A DNA stretch of 64,000 nt, taken from positions 14,538,501 through 14,602,500 of the forward strand of contig NC_089856.1 of NCBI RefSeq assembly GCF_036373705.1. Reading direction: 5' to 3'. The position numbers and the translations under genes were made by a program. The notes beneath the pieces are model-generated. The model did no database searches and had not been told where the DNA came from. It saw only the letters and a list, made by a program, of their open reading frames with translations. Positions 1-12,800 of the stretch are shown in pieces (position 1 is the first letter of the stretch; each line of letters starts with the position of its first letter). The DNA comes from Amia ocellicauda (taxonomy: Eukaryota > Chordata > Actinopteri > Amiiformes > Amiidae).

Positions 1-690
1 CTGCATGGGCCTGCATGCTTTTCATTTCATCTGAGTCATCAACTACTTAATCAAATTATTTATAAAATTTAACATTTAAAAAACTATTTTGAGGTATTTA
101 ACAGTTGATGATTCAAAATGGAATCTGGTTCATGGTAAAGTTACTCATTTTGGGGCCTGGATAGGTGTTTACATCTATGTAGCCAATTCAATAATTAGAC
201 CAATTAAGTAATTGTAGACTTGGGTATTACGAAAACCAGCATACACACAGCTGGCCAGGAACTGGGTTTGACTCCCCTAATTTAGCCACTGAGGACTGGA
301 CAGCCCATACTGTAGCTCCACCATTATATAATATGTTTAGATGTTCATCACCTCTGATGTGCCAGCTCCATTTTTTGCACTTTCATCATTGTCTATGTGA
401 AGAAAGTCTTCAATTTCAAAAAATTGAATGTAAAAACAATTAATAAATATATAAAATAAGTTTGATCAAGAGTACACTGTGTTCTTTATGTAATGCGTTT
501 AACTAAGCAGTATCTGTCCAACAAAACTCCACCGCTTTTTTCCAAAACTGCAGATTACATTATTAACATTTACCCAACAGTAATCTATTTAGGTCTTGAA
601 ATTTAAAAGTTTGTTTTTGATGAACATCTCTAAATAACTTGAACATTTCTGAGCATCTTGCGTCCTATGCCTGCTGGGATCGGCTCTGGC
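1..690. other. AT-rich non-coding stretch
   Basis: I see no gene here. The stretch is AT-rich and ends just before a SINE/LINE-like tail. No long open frame, splice-flanked exon or terminal repeat is apparent. Confidence 0.4.
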
Positions 691-755
691 CTTTCTTCGT
701 GACCCTCACCAGGATAAGTGGTTTAGAAAATTGATGGATGGATGGATGGATTTCT
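660..755 (+). repeat. Retroelement 3' tail with GGAT microsatellite
   Basis: The text ctgggatcggctctggcc, a run of ccctcaccaggataagtggt, then repeated gatggatg resembles a fish SINE/LINE 3' tail that ends in an ATGG microsatellite. Only the tail is seen, so the parent family is not assigned. The recognition is from memory of similar fish repeats. Confidence 0.45.
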
Positions 756-1097
756 GAGTATTAAATACATTGTCACAAACTTAAGGTTCTGAGTTTTCTT
801 ATTGCACCAATTTGTGCATTGTCTGACTAGAAATATTCACAGCAATAACGTCACACCAAATATAGATACATGGAGAATATTGAAAGTACATTAAAACAAA
901 ATTAACAATACAAATGAATTCCTGCAAATGAAAAGTACAAGTACAGTTTTTGTAAGAGTTTTTACAAACAGTGGCACACGAATCACACAGTGGTTCTATG
1001 CATCACTAAAAAGTACACATATTTTACTTTTTAAATTGATGCAAATCATCTAACAGGGATATTATTTAAAGGAAAAATCCACACATCAGTACTGTAC

Positions 1098-1178
1098 CTG
1101 ATCAACTGTTTCAGTCTGAGCCGCACCGGGGATTTCTGCCCTGTCCACTGACTGTTCGTTCAACATGACCGGTGTCCT
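1098..1178 (-). other. Exon-like unit A of a duplicated pair
   Basis: On the minus strand an 81-nt open segment is preceded by a pyrimidine tract ending CAACAG and followed by CAG|GTACAG, a good donor. It encodes 27 residues that include VMLNEQSV and PGAAQTET and keeps phase 0 at both ends. A second copy lies at 1440-1520 with the same length. The parent gene is not recognised. It may be a piece of a repetitive-exon gene or of a mobile-element gene. Confidence 0.4.
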
Positions 1179-1439
1179 CTGTTGAAGAAAGATACACACA
1201 ATGTACATGTCATTATCAAGTAAATCCTTCAAACTCCCATTTAAAACAAGATTACAAATTAAGATCATGTTGATTTCTGATAAAATAAGTAATTTCCCTC
1301 ACTGACTGAACGTGTGTGTTCTGCTCCAAAAACAAAAAAGTCAGATAGACTAAATGGCAACACAAGGCACCATTAACCACTTTACTTAAGACAGCATTGC
1401 TAACACTGTGCTTGACTATAAATAAGCTTGTACACATGC

Positions 1440-1520
1440 CTGATCAAGTGTTTCTGTCTGAGCTGCACCAGGATTTTCTGACCTGCCCACTGACTGCTCG
1501 TTCAACATGACCTGTGCCCC
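1440..1520 (-). other. Exon-like unit B of a duplicated pair
   Basis: This is the second 81-nt unit, with the acceptor-like CTTTAGCAG before it. It shares VMLNEQSV and PGAAQTET with unit A. The sequence after its last CAG is GCATGT, so it would need a GC-type donor, whereas unit A has a GT donor. Both units are open and in phase 0, so skipping or including one would keep frame. Function unknown. Confidence 0.38.
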
Positions 1521-2035
1521 CTGCTAAAGAAATATGAACAATGTGTGTATCCTACGTTTGTTTCTCAAAGGTCCGCTACAGCTAGCTTCACAGTTGGGTA
1601 CACAGTTCACATATGCCGGTGTCGGTTGTGCGTAGAACCGGCTTTATATGAGATTTTGTTTTGGCAAATTCTACACTGTGCTCTAACATTGTCTACATTA
1701 TTGAAATGCATCCAAATGCTACTGTGCTTCCAACTCATTTTCCAGCTGTTGTTTTCACAGCTGTCCTTCCTCTCTCTCCTCGGCTGCTAAGTGTGTGACT
1801 GTGAGTGAGTTGGCTCGGCCCTCCCTCATGCTTCTTTGGTTCATTGGTTGACACTGCGTGTCTGATTGACAGGAACAACAGGTGAGGCTGTTAGTCTGAG
1901 CAGACAGTCAGAATGAATGTGTGTGCGCTTGAGCATTTAGGCCTATATTATTTTGTTTCTTTTTTTGTTATTTGAATTAGTTTATTCTATTTTTTTAAAT
2001 ATTTTTATAAATAGATTTGGCTTTTCTGATATGCG

Positions 2036-2100
2036 AGACGGCTCCCAACGTTCACCTACAAGAGCCGGCTCTTAGAGCCGACTCGTTCACGAACGACCCA
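2036..2100. repeat. hAT-like imperfect palindrome
   Basis: The text around gagccggctcttagagccga, followed by ctcgttcacgaacgac, is an imperfect palindrome of the kind found in subterminal parts of animal hAT elements. No matching second end was located, so this is only a likely fragment. Confidence 0.3.
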
Positions 2101-2770
2101 GTGCTTGCTAGTTTTGGGAACTGCAGTACACACGTTTTGTAAATAGTAATTAAAAAAGGAGTAAATTCTGTGAAATCTTTTAAAAACTCTTTATACACCT
2201 ACAATTGTAATAAAATAACATGCCAAAAAAGGGCTAGGCATACAGAAATGTTTAACTGAACTGACAATGCTACTGCTTAGATCATGTGCAAGGGGCCTGC
2301 CACGTGTCAACGAAGTCTGTTTAAACAAATACCCATGGCATGTTTATTTTACAGTACTTGATTTTACACCAATTATATCTAAATTGGCTAAATCCATTAT
2401 CTACCACATCGAGGTTATCCAGTCATGGGTAAGGTGTCTGCCAAGAATAAAATATATAATATCTTAGCTGAACAGCCGCAAGTTCTTCCCTCTGCTCTTT
2501 TAGGTTTTTTTTTTTGCAAACCGAACTTTCTGACCGAATTTCGAAGAAAGATGAGAAAACAAAAAGTAAAATGACTACCAAAATAATTCAATACAAATTA
2601 GAAAAAAAAATACAGATTATTATTATTATCATTATTAAATCACTAGACAATTGCCGTTAATTTCTTCATACATTTAAATAGCGCATTAAAACGTTAATAT
2701 TTAGAAGCTTTAACAGCAATAAATCAGTCCAAAATTGAATACGCAAACAGCTATATGACAGGAAGTTCTG

Positions 2771-3120
2771 AAAGGCAATTCGAGATATCTCAAATTGAAT
2801 TTGAGATATCTGAAATAGAACAGGAAGTCAATTCGAGATATCTTGAAATTTAGGTTAATTTGAGATATCTCACTTAAAGTTCCAATTTGAGATATCTTGA
2901 AATGGAGTGTTAAACAAGATATCTCAAATTGACTTCCTGTTCTATTTCAGACATCTTAAAATAGACAGGAAGTTCATACAAAACATACAGCATTTTCACA
3001 GGAAGTCAATTCGAGATATCTTGAATTGAATTTGAGATATCTTGAAAGTAATTTAAGATATCTCTAATTCAATTTGCGATATCTTGAAATGGAGTTAGTT
3101 TGAGATATCTGCAATTAAAT
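2771..3120. repeat. GATATC palindromic repeat array, left
   Basis: About eleven copies of a degenerate unit built on AATTTGAGATATCTCAAATT occur at irregular 20-40 bp spacing, joined by pieces such as gacttcctgttctatttcag. Each core is self-complementary, so single strands can fold. A sister array with the same linker pieces lies at 5063-5345. Confidence 0.75.
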
Positions 3121-3214
3121 TTACTTTAAATTTCTAAATAACAACAACTAGCTAGCAGAGGCCACACTGCTGATTTTAAGTCATGACAATAAACTTAAAA
3201 TACATTGAATTTCA

Positions 3215-3650
3215 TTCAAGGAGGGAGGAGGTGTAGGGCAGAGGTGCTCTGAACCCCATTTCATTCTTGGATTGAAGAATGCAGCACAGACTCTCCTGCC
3301 AGCAAGCCAGCCAGCCAACTTCACTGACTGACTGATAGCATTTAAATGCAGGTCACTATCATATCATCGCTGATCTACTATTCAGGTGAGAGAGACTGCT
3401 GAAGTCATACCTGAAATCTCAAAATTCAATTCAATTCAAGAATTGAATTGCATTTAATATAATTGAATTAAGGGAGGGAGGAGGGGTAGAGCGGAGGCGA
3501 TCAGCAATCCCTGTCATTCTTGGATTGAAAAATGCAGCACAGACCTGCCAACCAGACAGCCAGCCAACTTGACTGACTGACTGACTGAGCATGTAAATGT
3601 AGGTTACTGTGATGTCATCGCTGATCTGCCAATCAGGTGAGAGAGAGAGG
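3215..3650 (+). repeat. Direct repeat of about 180 bp, two copies
   Basis: Copy 1 (about 3215-3400) and copy 2 (about 3468-3650) share a ggagggaggagg start, ttggattgaa, atgcagcacaga, agccagccaact, the gactgactga run and catcgctgatct followed by caggtgagagaga. They differ by substitutions and small gaps. A partial third start is seen near 3845. No coding function is apparent. Confidence 0.65.
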
Positions 3651-3899
3651 GAGGGAGGGAGAGACAGGGCATGTATGAGCTCTGTGATGTCCCTCCTTCC
3701 CTCTTGCTCTAACCTGATGAAATGGCTGCTATACATGTCAAGATGCTGATTGAAGAAAAAATTGCAGTGGTCTCTTAATTTTTTCCAGAGCTGTATTGTA
3801 AGTCATGCCACTAAACTCTTGAATTGAATTGACCCGATATGAATTGATGGAGGGAGGAGGTCTCTCTGCACTGCAGTCAGAGTGAAATCCACCATGACC

Positions 3900-5060
3900 A
3901 CTTTCAATATGTCCCCAACTATCAGTGACTAGTGTGAAGGTCCACTCCCCACACTTTCACCCTATGTGATAACCCACATTAACCACTAAAATAAATACAC
4001 TTATGCATGATAGGGACTTAATTTAGCAGGTACCCTCCCTCATTTACCAGGATTGCCCAGAGCTTCTCAAGTGGGGTGACCAGGATTTCTTGTGCGGAGG
4101 CCAATGGTTTCGGTTAGATCGGGTATTTTCCTTGTGAGAATGATGTTACTACTTTTACGATTACTACTTGTACAACATTGAGCTAGTATAGCATGCCGGC
4201 AGGGGCACCATCATATATAAACAAATGGAGGTGGTGCAATTTCACTTATGAATAACACTTGATTTACAATATAATATCTGACATGCTCATCATGACTGGA
4301 GTTTGAAAACCATTTCAGCAATGACCAGAGCCACAATGGATAATATGGCCTCTGCCTGCAGGGTTATTCCACTACTTACTCCTAGAAAACCATGCATGGT
4401 AACAAGGTCTTCTGGGAAGTCAATCCCAGATTGTCCTGCTGAGCCCAAGAAGCCCACCTCCAAAAGAATGATCCTGAAGAGGGTAAAGCCTCATACCACT
4501 GCTGCCTCCCCATCCTCTGAAGAGTGACGCATGGAGCTGGGTCAGCGCATCAAGCAGAGGAAGACCCTGGACTACCCCTGCTTACACAAGTTGGTGCTCT
4601 GATGGATCAGTGCAGCTCACGGACAGCTCCTTTTCAAGAGGAATGCTCCCCAGATCAAAGTGAATTTCAGCGGGGAGCTACAGCCTCAGAATGTCAGGGC
4701 TGGTACCGGGGATGACAGGAGGGAGTAGGACCCAGTAGCGGTGTCAGGGAATCAGACTTGGCAACCACAGGAAAGACAGTCAAACAAAACAAAGAGCACT
4801 GGGCAAAAGGAAGTCGGGGGGTCACAGAAGGTAGGTTGGATGATCAGGCAAACCAGGATAGCAAGGAGGATCCAGAGGCGTAGAACTGAGAGAAGGCTTG
4901 GGTCAATACACATCTAAACCAGTTCAAATAATTAAAAAAATAATAATAATTGGCTCCATAATGCTGCTGCAAGGCAATACTTGACATCTTGTGAGGGGAA
5001 TAAAGGAGTATATAAACAGGGTGTAATGAGTGGATGAAATGGGAAACAGGTGGAGAAGAT
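3900..5060. other. Non-coding interval between the two GATATC arrays
   Basis: Only short open frames are present. The part at about 4690-5040 (gtgtcagggaatcagacttgg, then purine-rich text ending with a tataaacaggg-like block) has the look of a decayed retroelement or LTR, but I could not find paired ends. No gene is supported. Confidence 0.3.
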
Positions 5061-5062
5061 TA

Positions 5063-5345
5063 TTCAAGATATCTCAAATTGACTTCCTGTCCTATTTCAG
5101 ATATCTCAAATGTAATTTAAGATATCTCAAATTCACTTCCTGTCAAATATGAGATATCTCAAATTCAAATCAAGATATCTGAAATAGGACAGAAGTCGAT
5201 TTGAGATATCTCTAATTGAATTTGAGATATCTGAAGTTGCATTTGAGAGATCTCAAATTCAATTCAAGATATCTTGAAATGGAGTTAGTTTGAGATATCT
5301 GCAATTCAAATTAAGATATCGTGAATTGTATTTTGAGATATTTCT
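5063..5345. repeat. GATATC palindromic repeat array, right
   Basis: Roughly eleven degenerate GAGATATCTC-type palindromes occur with the same linkers as the left array, for example caaattgacttcctgt and gaaataggac. The two arrays bracket about 1.9 kb, which suggests they are ends or internal parts of one larger repeat, or two seeds of the same satellite. Confidence 0.7.
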
Positions 5346-6087
5346 AAATGACAATTTGGCTTGCCATACCAGCTCCACATGCCCACGAATGCAGAAGAAA
5401 CTCAAGTCCTGAGTGTCCCCTGGTTTCAGCAGGACTACTGGGATCAATAATTTTATTCAATAAAAATATCCCTGTATTTCACTACATTTGAAGTGTGTTT
5501 TTTTTTTTTTTTTTTGGCATCTTCATTTCACCTATTAATTGAATTAAAAACGAATTTGCTTTAAACTAAACTTATTGGAAGAATCCAATGCAAATCCTAA
5601 TATATATATATATATATATCACTCAATTTAAAGTAGAGGGTTTCACCAAAAATGGGTGTGTTGGTGCTAGATAAACGGTTCAGTAGAAATACAAATAAAT
5701 CACATTCATTTCCTTTACCTCATGTTTTCAAAAGGTAAATCAATCAGCACCAAGCAGACACTTATATGATAGATTCGTGTGTTTGTCTATATTACATGTT
5801 GATAGTTGTTTTGGGCCAAACCTCTGAAATATTTTGATATAAGCGTGAAAATAAGAGCTGCGAGTCTTTTTGCGCGAGTTCTTATGCAGTCTGTTTACAG
5901 TGATCCGCGAGCCGGGACTCACAGCGCAGAGCCAAGCAGCCATTCAGTGCATGGGGTTTATATGGGATTTTTTTAGTTTGTTTTAAACCCAGTTAGAAAC
6001 ATTTTACGATTAAAACGAAGATTGAGCCAACTAGCAGGAAGTACTCGTGTATTCCATCCACAAGCTCACCCTCTGAGAGAGTCTTCA

Positions 6088-6260
6088 CACTGTAAAAAAT
6101 TGAGAACAGTTTAGGTGTTTTATAATGTTCCAGTGTTAAATGCAATGTTTAATAGTTAAACGCAGCATTTTACATATAAACATAGAGGGTGTTTTAATAA
6201 AAAACACATTGTGGTCTGAATTGTTAACACATGTTTTTGAACAGATACTTTAACTTTAAA
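6088..6260 (+). repeat. Left terminal and subterminal repeats of the CACTA-like element
   Basis: CACTGTAAAAAAT at the tip is followed by ggtgtttt, agtgttaaatg, aatgtttaat, gggtgtttt and gttaacacatg. These GTGTT-type motifs in both orientations match those at the right end (14365-14585). Confidence 0.7.
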
Positions 6261-7099
6261 ATAAAATATTTTCAAATGAATTGCTATAAACATAATAAAA
6301 CAAAAATGGATCACATATGTATTATTACATTAAACGTTGCGTTAATTATATAGCCTGCCAAAGAAATGTGAAAACAATTTAAAATCAAGAGGCTACACCG
6401 CTCGATATTAAACTTTATAAGTGACATAAGTTATTTTTGTAGCGATTTCGGCCAGGATATAAGGTAGAAACACACTTGTTTTATATATACGTTTTATATT
6501 TTTCGTTTAATTTACATTCTATTGATATCACGCAAAGGCATGGAAGCGATCTAATTCAGAACGCTGGAGAAAACACGGGAAGCGTTTTATTGTCCTTCTC
6601 GGAAGTTGCTGATAGCTGTTTATTAATTAAATCCTCATTTTAGACTGTGAACGATTCTTTTATTTGAAAAATCAAAACAAAAACATGTACATGTCTAGCT
6701 CTGTTAATTTTTACTATACCTGTACCCTTGTAGCGATTGGTTTAGTCTACAGTAGTTAAGTTAGTATTATCGTTATGAAATGGCGCCGCGGTACCGTTGA
6801 AAAGGCCAGTCTCTTTCTGCAATGGAGTAAGCTTTAATAGCATGTGTGTTAAACATAATTTAACGTAAACAATTTTGCCTAACTTTCCCCACTATATTAC
6901 CAACGTGTGTGACAGTTTAAATTAAAACAAGCTACAACTATGTTTTGTTTTAATGTAAAACTACCTACAAATGGCTGTCGCCCGCCTTCAAACCCAGTCA
7001 GTTGTCGCTCAGGCAGAGCGAGCGTGCAGGCGCAGTCACAGTGGCGACACATTGAGTTGCCATATGAATTGATAACGTAAATGTGATTGTATAAACACA

Positions 7100-9480
7100 A
7101 TGGAGCAAATGAACGACTTAAAGTGCATCATGTTCCGCTTTAAAACTAAGCACTACAGATCTTTTACACAGCACATAGTACGTTGTCATAGACATGATCC
7201 AAATTTCAGTGTCAGCTGTACATACGAATCCTGTGCTTACCGCACGAGAAAATGGTCTGCATTTAAATGCCACGTGTCGAGAAAACACAAAAGGATTTCA
7301 AATGTCTCAGCAGGTAGATACTGAAATCACTGATGAGATGTGCAGTTTGAAAGACATAGACCATACATTTGGAGATGCTAAATGTATTCTTTCATTGCAA
7401 GCACAACACAATGTAAGTGAAACGGCAGTTAATTACATAGTTTCTTCCACATCATCACTTACACAGCAGTATCTAATGACATACAAACAAAACATGAAAG
7501 AAATGCTAAAGAATGAGGGACACGATCCTGATTTAATTGAAAAGGTTCCTTTACCAGAGATGTTTACTGGTTTACAAACTGCTCATCAATGCACACATTT
7601 TTACATGCAAAAGTGCAATTTGTTGCTTCCTAAAGCAGTAGTTTTAGGTGATACAGTGGTACATAAAGGAGGGAAACAAGTATTATGTACCATTTGTGGA
7701 CAGTGTAGTGGCTTTGCTTCAGCTTCCAGATGTTATGCATTGGATTAAAACTCCTCACAACAGTAAAACAGACATTATGCTTGACTTCTCAGATGGGGCC
7801 TATGTTCAAACTCATCCTTTGTTCCAAAGGAACCCTACTGCACTCCAGATAATACTGAACATAGATGACATTGAAATTGTAAATCCTATAGGAGCACATG
7901 TAAAAAAGCACAAACTCTCCATGTTCTATTACACACTTGCAAACATTCCTCCGCAATTCAGGTCAAGGTTAAACACAATACAGCTTCTTGCAGTAGTTCA
8001 AACTGTGGATGCTAGAAAACATGGTGTGAAAGTTCTGTTGAAGGATTTCATTGACAGCATCAATACTCTGAAAACAACAGGCATACAGGTGAAAATACAG
8101 GACCAAGAACTTCTGTTAGAAGGTGATCTAATTGCTGTGCCATGCAATACACTAGCAGCTCAGTGGCTAGGTGGATTCAAAGAGGGTGTAGGTTTTGCTT
8201 TAAAAGTGTGTAGAACCTGTGATGCTACATCTCAACAGACTAAAACAGACTTCAAGAGTTCATCTTTTCCACAACGCAGTGTTTCACAACACTTGGAAAG
8301 GTGCTCTTACTTAGAAACTGTGACTCCTGCTGCAAAACAGTACTGGAGTAAGCTGTGGGGAATCAATCATACAAGTAGCCTTTGTAGTATAAAAGATTTC
8401 CCGTTGTCTACGTGGATCTACAGGATCCTATGCATCTTTTCACAGAAGGAGTTATCCTGTACGAAATGCAATTGCTGTTGTATTATGGCATTTCAGAAAA
8501 GAATTACAAATTGGACTGGCTGAACAGCCAAATTGAATCTTTTCCTTACTCCTATTTGGACAAAGCCAGCAAACCAGAGCCATTCACACATACACAACTG
8601 TTTGTGACACACAAAATTAAACAAATGTCAGCAGCACTCTTGACATTATGCTACATGCTACCATAAATCTTGGGCCCAAAATTTCCAGTGAATGATGCAA
8701 AATGGGATAATTTCCTTAGGCTTTTATTATATCACACTGTTAGCTACAAGTCCTTATGCCAGCAGGGACACAGCTGGGCAACTTGAACAACTGATTGAGA
8801 CGCTCAACACTATGTTCAAAGTTATTTACCCACACGTATCAGTTATTCCAAAACTGCACTACTTAGTACATCTGCCACAACAGATGTTGAATTTTGGACC
8901 TCTTAGACATCAGTGGTGTCTTAGATTTGAGGCAAAACATGGGTTCTTCAAAAATATAAAATGGAGAAATTTTAAAAACTTGCCAAAAAGTGTCTCGCAT
9001 AAGCATCAGCTATGGATGTGCCAAAGACAGCTGGGAACAAATGGAAATGCATCTGAAAACTTTCTTTACTCAGGTGATACTGTGAAATGCGGAACTGAAG
9101 TTGAAATGAGTAAAGAATTTCCACAGTTAACACGCTCATTGGATGTTTTTCAGGCTGTACCAGTTATGATTTACAAAACACCAGAGGTAGAAATGTATGG
9201 AATTGTATACTGTCCAGGGACTGTCTTATTCTTGGGAAGTTCAGACAATGTTCCCAGATTTGCAGTGATTGAAGCAATTCTTCATGGAGGTTTAACATAC
9301 TTCGTAGTTGAGGATCTCAAAGTCGATTTCTTTGATACACACATTATCTCCTATGTAGTGGAATCTACAGCTAAACAAAGAAAATGTGATTTAGAAAATG
9401 TGTGGCCAAGATGCATTTACACCGTTAATGGAAAGCTGTGTATAATGAACCGGTATTCGCCCAGTTATGATAACATGTAA
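7100..9480 (+). pseudogene. CACTA-like transposase gene with N-terminal C2H2 finger, frameshifted
   Basis: The reading frame starts at ATG 7100 and ends at TAA 9478-9480, but it must change frame near 7300, 7655, 8410 and 8690-8750, so it is almost surely inactive. The N-terminus has a C2H2-type finger: CTYESC, then about twelve residues, then HVSRKH. The middle part contains IVNPIGAHVKKHKLSMFYYT. A block near DLQDPMHLFTEGV sits where a helix follows the core. The C-terminal part has PKLHYLVHLPQQM, FGPLRHQW and RFEAKHGFFK. I know this combination from large uncharacterised fish and invertebrate proteins that I take to be EnSpm/CACTA transposases, which is inference. The catalytic acids were not assigned. 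The CIDE-N gene starts about 390 bp downstream. Confidence 0.65.
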
Positions 9481-9869
9481 TTATTTAGAGTTATGTTTTA
9501 CATTTACTACAGTTGTATTTTGAAATTTGCATGTGTACACAATGAAAAGACAATTTTAAAACAGAATTATCTACGTGCAGGAAATGTACATCTGAATTGA
9601 AGTATTTCATTAAGAGTTGCTGGACATGTTTTTTTTAGGATTAAGAGTAAAATAAATGATTGTACAATCTTGTATATCAACACCTCATGGCAGTGACGTA
9701 TCAAATACAGAAATAACAAGAAAAAAAAAGACATTCTGTGGATAAAAGGTCAGTTCAAATTAAATATTATCTTAAAAAAATATTTGTTGATAAACTTAAT
9801 TCATAATATTTATTATATGTATGCAAAGGATACAGTGCATTTGATTTATTTATTTTTATTTTACAGACA

Positions 9870-12800
9870 ATGGCAGTGTTCAAGGTTTGGAGTTGTGACC
9901 GAAAAAACAAAAAGATGATTAATTTTGATAAACTTGCTGATCTCCTGTTTGCAGGTAAATGTTCATATCATTTTTATACATTGAAATTTGCTGATTATGT
10001 GACTATTATCATTATGTATTCAAAAGTGCATATATGCACGTTCTAGAACTTGTATACATTATTTAATGTGTGTAATGTCTGAAGTATTAAGTGCAGTATA
10101 CTTAGTATTAAAAATTTGCAGTGTTGTGAGGTAAAAAAACAACAATAACTGCATTTCAATTTGCAAATATATATATATAGCTCAGCAAAAACTTAGCATA
10201 CCAGCAGGCAAGTGCAGAGTAGTGCTAGAGGAGGACGGAACTGAGGTGGATGAGGATGAAGTGCTGCAATACTGTCAGGGAAAAGTACTACAGATACTTC
10301 AGGAGCATGAGACGTGGATGCCTAGCCAGTCAACAGCCCCATTGACTCAGTCAGCTCAAGACACAGGAGCACAGGCCCAGCAGGAGATGGTTCCAGGACC
10401 CAGTGTTGAGGATAGATTTCCTGACAATGCACCTTTTGCAAATATAAGCGGTATTTAAAGTATTTATTGTCTTTTCTTTTTTTTAATAAATGAATTCTAA
10501 GCAGGGTCTTAGAAAGAGATTTAATACTGTATTTCTGCTAGTGATATGTAACCAATTTGTTTGCAGTATTTATTTATTTTTTTTACCTAGTGTGGTTTGA
10601 GTAGTGATTCCTGATCATACAGACATATTAAATCCGCTTTTATAGTATTTGGAATAAAGTAAATATAAATGCAGTGATTTCTGACCTGTGAACTACATTA
10701 AACTTTTTTTTTTACCCTTTCATTCCAGACGTATCTGCAGGAAAAGCACTATTGCCTACTTTTTTCGCAATATGTAAAGGCAAACCTTCGAAACAACATG
10801 GCTTCCAGCATTTGGAATCGAATGATTGATGAGGCTGCTCATCATTATCTTGTTTACGAAACCATGACCGATTCAGCCGATTATCAGCAAATTTGGGTGA
10901 AAAATACTACAGCAGTACCCCTCCATATCCCACTTGAGAATTCATCCTTGGGTATTGTTACGGACCCAGGGTCAGGTGTCATCAAGCAGGGAACACGTAG
11001 GACCAGATAGACAGTTCTCCAGAAGAAAGTAATTTAATTAAGTTTTTTTTTTTTTTTATGTAAAAACAAACAAACAAATAGCTGGACAGAATAATGGTAG
11101 AAAACCTATCCCTTCACATGAGAACAGAAAAACTCCTGAGGGTAGGGAAAACAAGAGCTACCCTGTACTCTAGCCACCTCCTTGGAAAAACCCAACCTTC
11201 CAACTGACCTCTAGCAGTTCTCACACTCCCTCTTTATACTCCAAGGTCTAGAACTCCTCCCCCAAGAACATACCACTAATAAAATATAAATATCTCAATA
11301 TCTAAAAGTATAAACCCAAATACTGTAAATTACCCATTCTCATGATATCAATAAACAAAACTAATTATATCTAATATCATGAAAAAACAAACCAACATTA
11401 GTACAAAGAAAAGTAAAACAAAACATTATTGCAAACACCCCTTTCTTATAACCCCTTGAAACCTTCCCTTATGGCCAGAGAATTAAGAGTGGCTACCTTA
11501 CTACAATAAATAGGGTAATGGCCCAGCATATATTGCACTTCTCCAGCATGGCCTCTGTAACCGCTTTTTCCCTTCAATAACATCGCCGCCAACACACCAA
11601 CCCCAGCAACTCCAGCCCAACTCCCCCTTTCCCTTCACCACAGGTAAGTTTATAAGAGTTGTTAATACCAACCATGCCCTTCTTTTAAAAAAAAAATATT
11701 TTTTCCTTTTTTTAAATACAATAAATTACCACCATTAATAACTTTTAAAAAACAGTTTAACTACAACACACTGCATCACACTAACCAGCGATGAGTAGTG
11801 TAGTTGTAATAGTGATGGGATCACTCCATCACGGGTATGTATCATTTTTTTTTTTTTGTAACCCAATTTTTTCCTCCTCCAATTCTTCATGTTTTTCTCC
11901 CCAATTGAAATAACCAATCATTAAAAGTTGTGCTTTCCAGTTATGTAATATTTTGTTGCTTTCATTTGTACACATTTTATTATATGACTTCAATTAAAAC
12001 CCTTTTGCTTTTATTTTTAGTCTCACTTCTGTAAATGTCTGAGTCAAAGGATGAGACATATCCGCCACAAAGACCAAAAGCAAAATTCAGATGGATCAGA
12101 AAATGGACCCCCTCCTCCAAAAAGATCATATGAGGTTGGACCTGCAGTGTCTCTGTTTTTGCCTGTGGAAGACTACAACAGACACCTGGAAGAGCTGAAA
12201 AAAGAGTGGCAGAAAGTGAAGCCAAATGGTGGCCATGTAAAGATGCTGTTAAAAGAGACTCATAACAACCGCCGGATGTGGTAGTCCTCCATTCCTCATG
12301 GAAAATTAAGCCCAATACTGGAGAAATACCCTTGTTTTGAGGAAGGGGATTACGTAAGTTAGATTTTTTTTAAGTTTGTGTTATGTTGAAGGTGAAGGAG
12401 GTAGCATGTTAAATAAACTATTAGTATATATTCAATTAAGAATCTTAAGTTATAGATTCCAATCATGAAAAATGCATTTGACCTGTTCTCAACAATGTGT
12501 TTGTTTTGTAGGTTTTCTATGACTTCCTCCTTGCTACAAACCGACATGATGCAGGAGACATTTTCGGAAAACTGTAGGATGTGTTGATGACTCTGGAGAG
12601 CATGATGGCGAATCCAGTGCAAGTAATATATGCTTAAGTTAATTGCTTATGTGTACCATACATTTTAGCAAAATTGTGAGTGTGTGTGTATATATGGTTA
12701 CTATTGCATAAGTGTGGGGGAAAACTACTAATATTTGCATTATTATTGCATAAATTGTTATAGATTATTAAAAGAATACATTTGTTTTAGGGAGAGCTGA

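Noticed and set aside
2771..3120. GATATC array as a CRISPR array
   Set aside because: Spacing is irregular, repeats are degenerate and palindromic, spacers are not unique, and the genome is a vertebrate.
4303..4715. Two adjacent open frames (74 and 63 codons) as a small gene
   Set aside because: They have no recognisable motif, no splice context and overlap different frames. I treat them as chance frames in a repeat-rich area.
7194..7300. Frame starting at 7194 as the true transposase start
   Set aside because: The C2H2 finger is encoded in the frame from 7100. The 7194 frame only becomes meaningful after the shift near 7300.
10222..10458. The CIDE-N frame as a single-exon gene starting at the Met of 10222
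   Set aside because: That start cuts off the first half of the domain. The upstream exon 9870-9954 joins in phase across a GT-AG intron and completes it.
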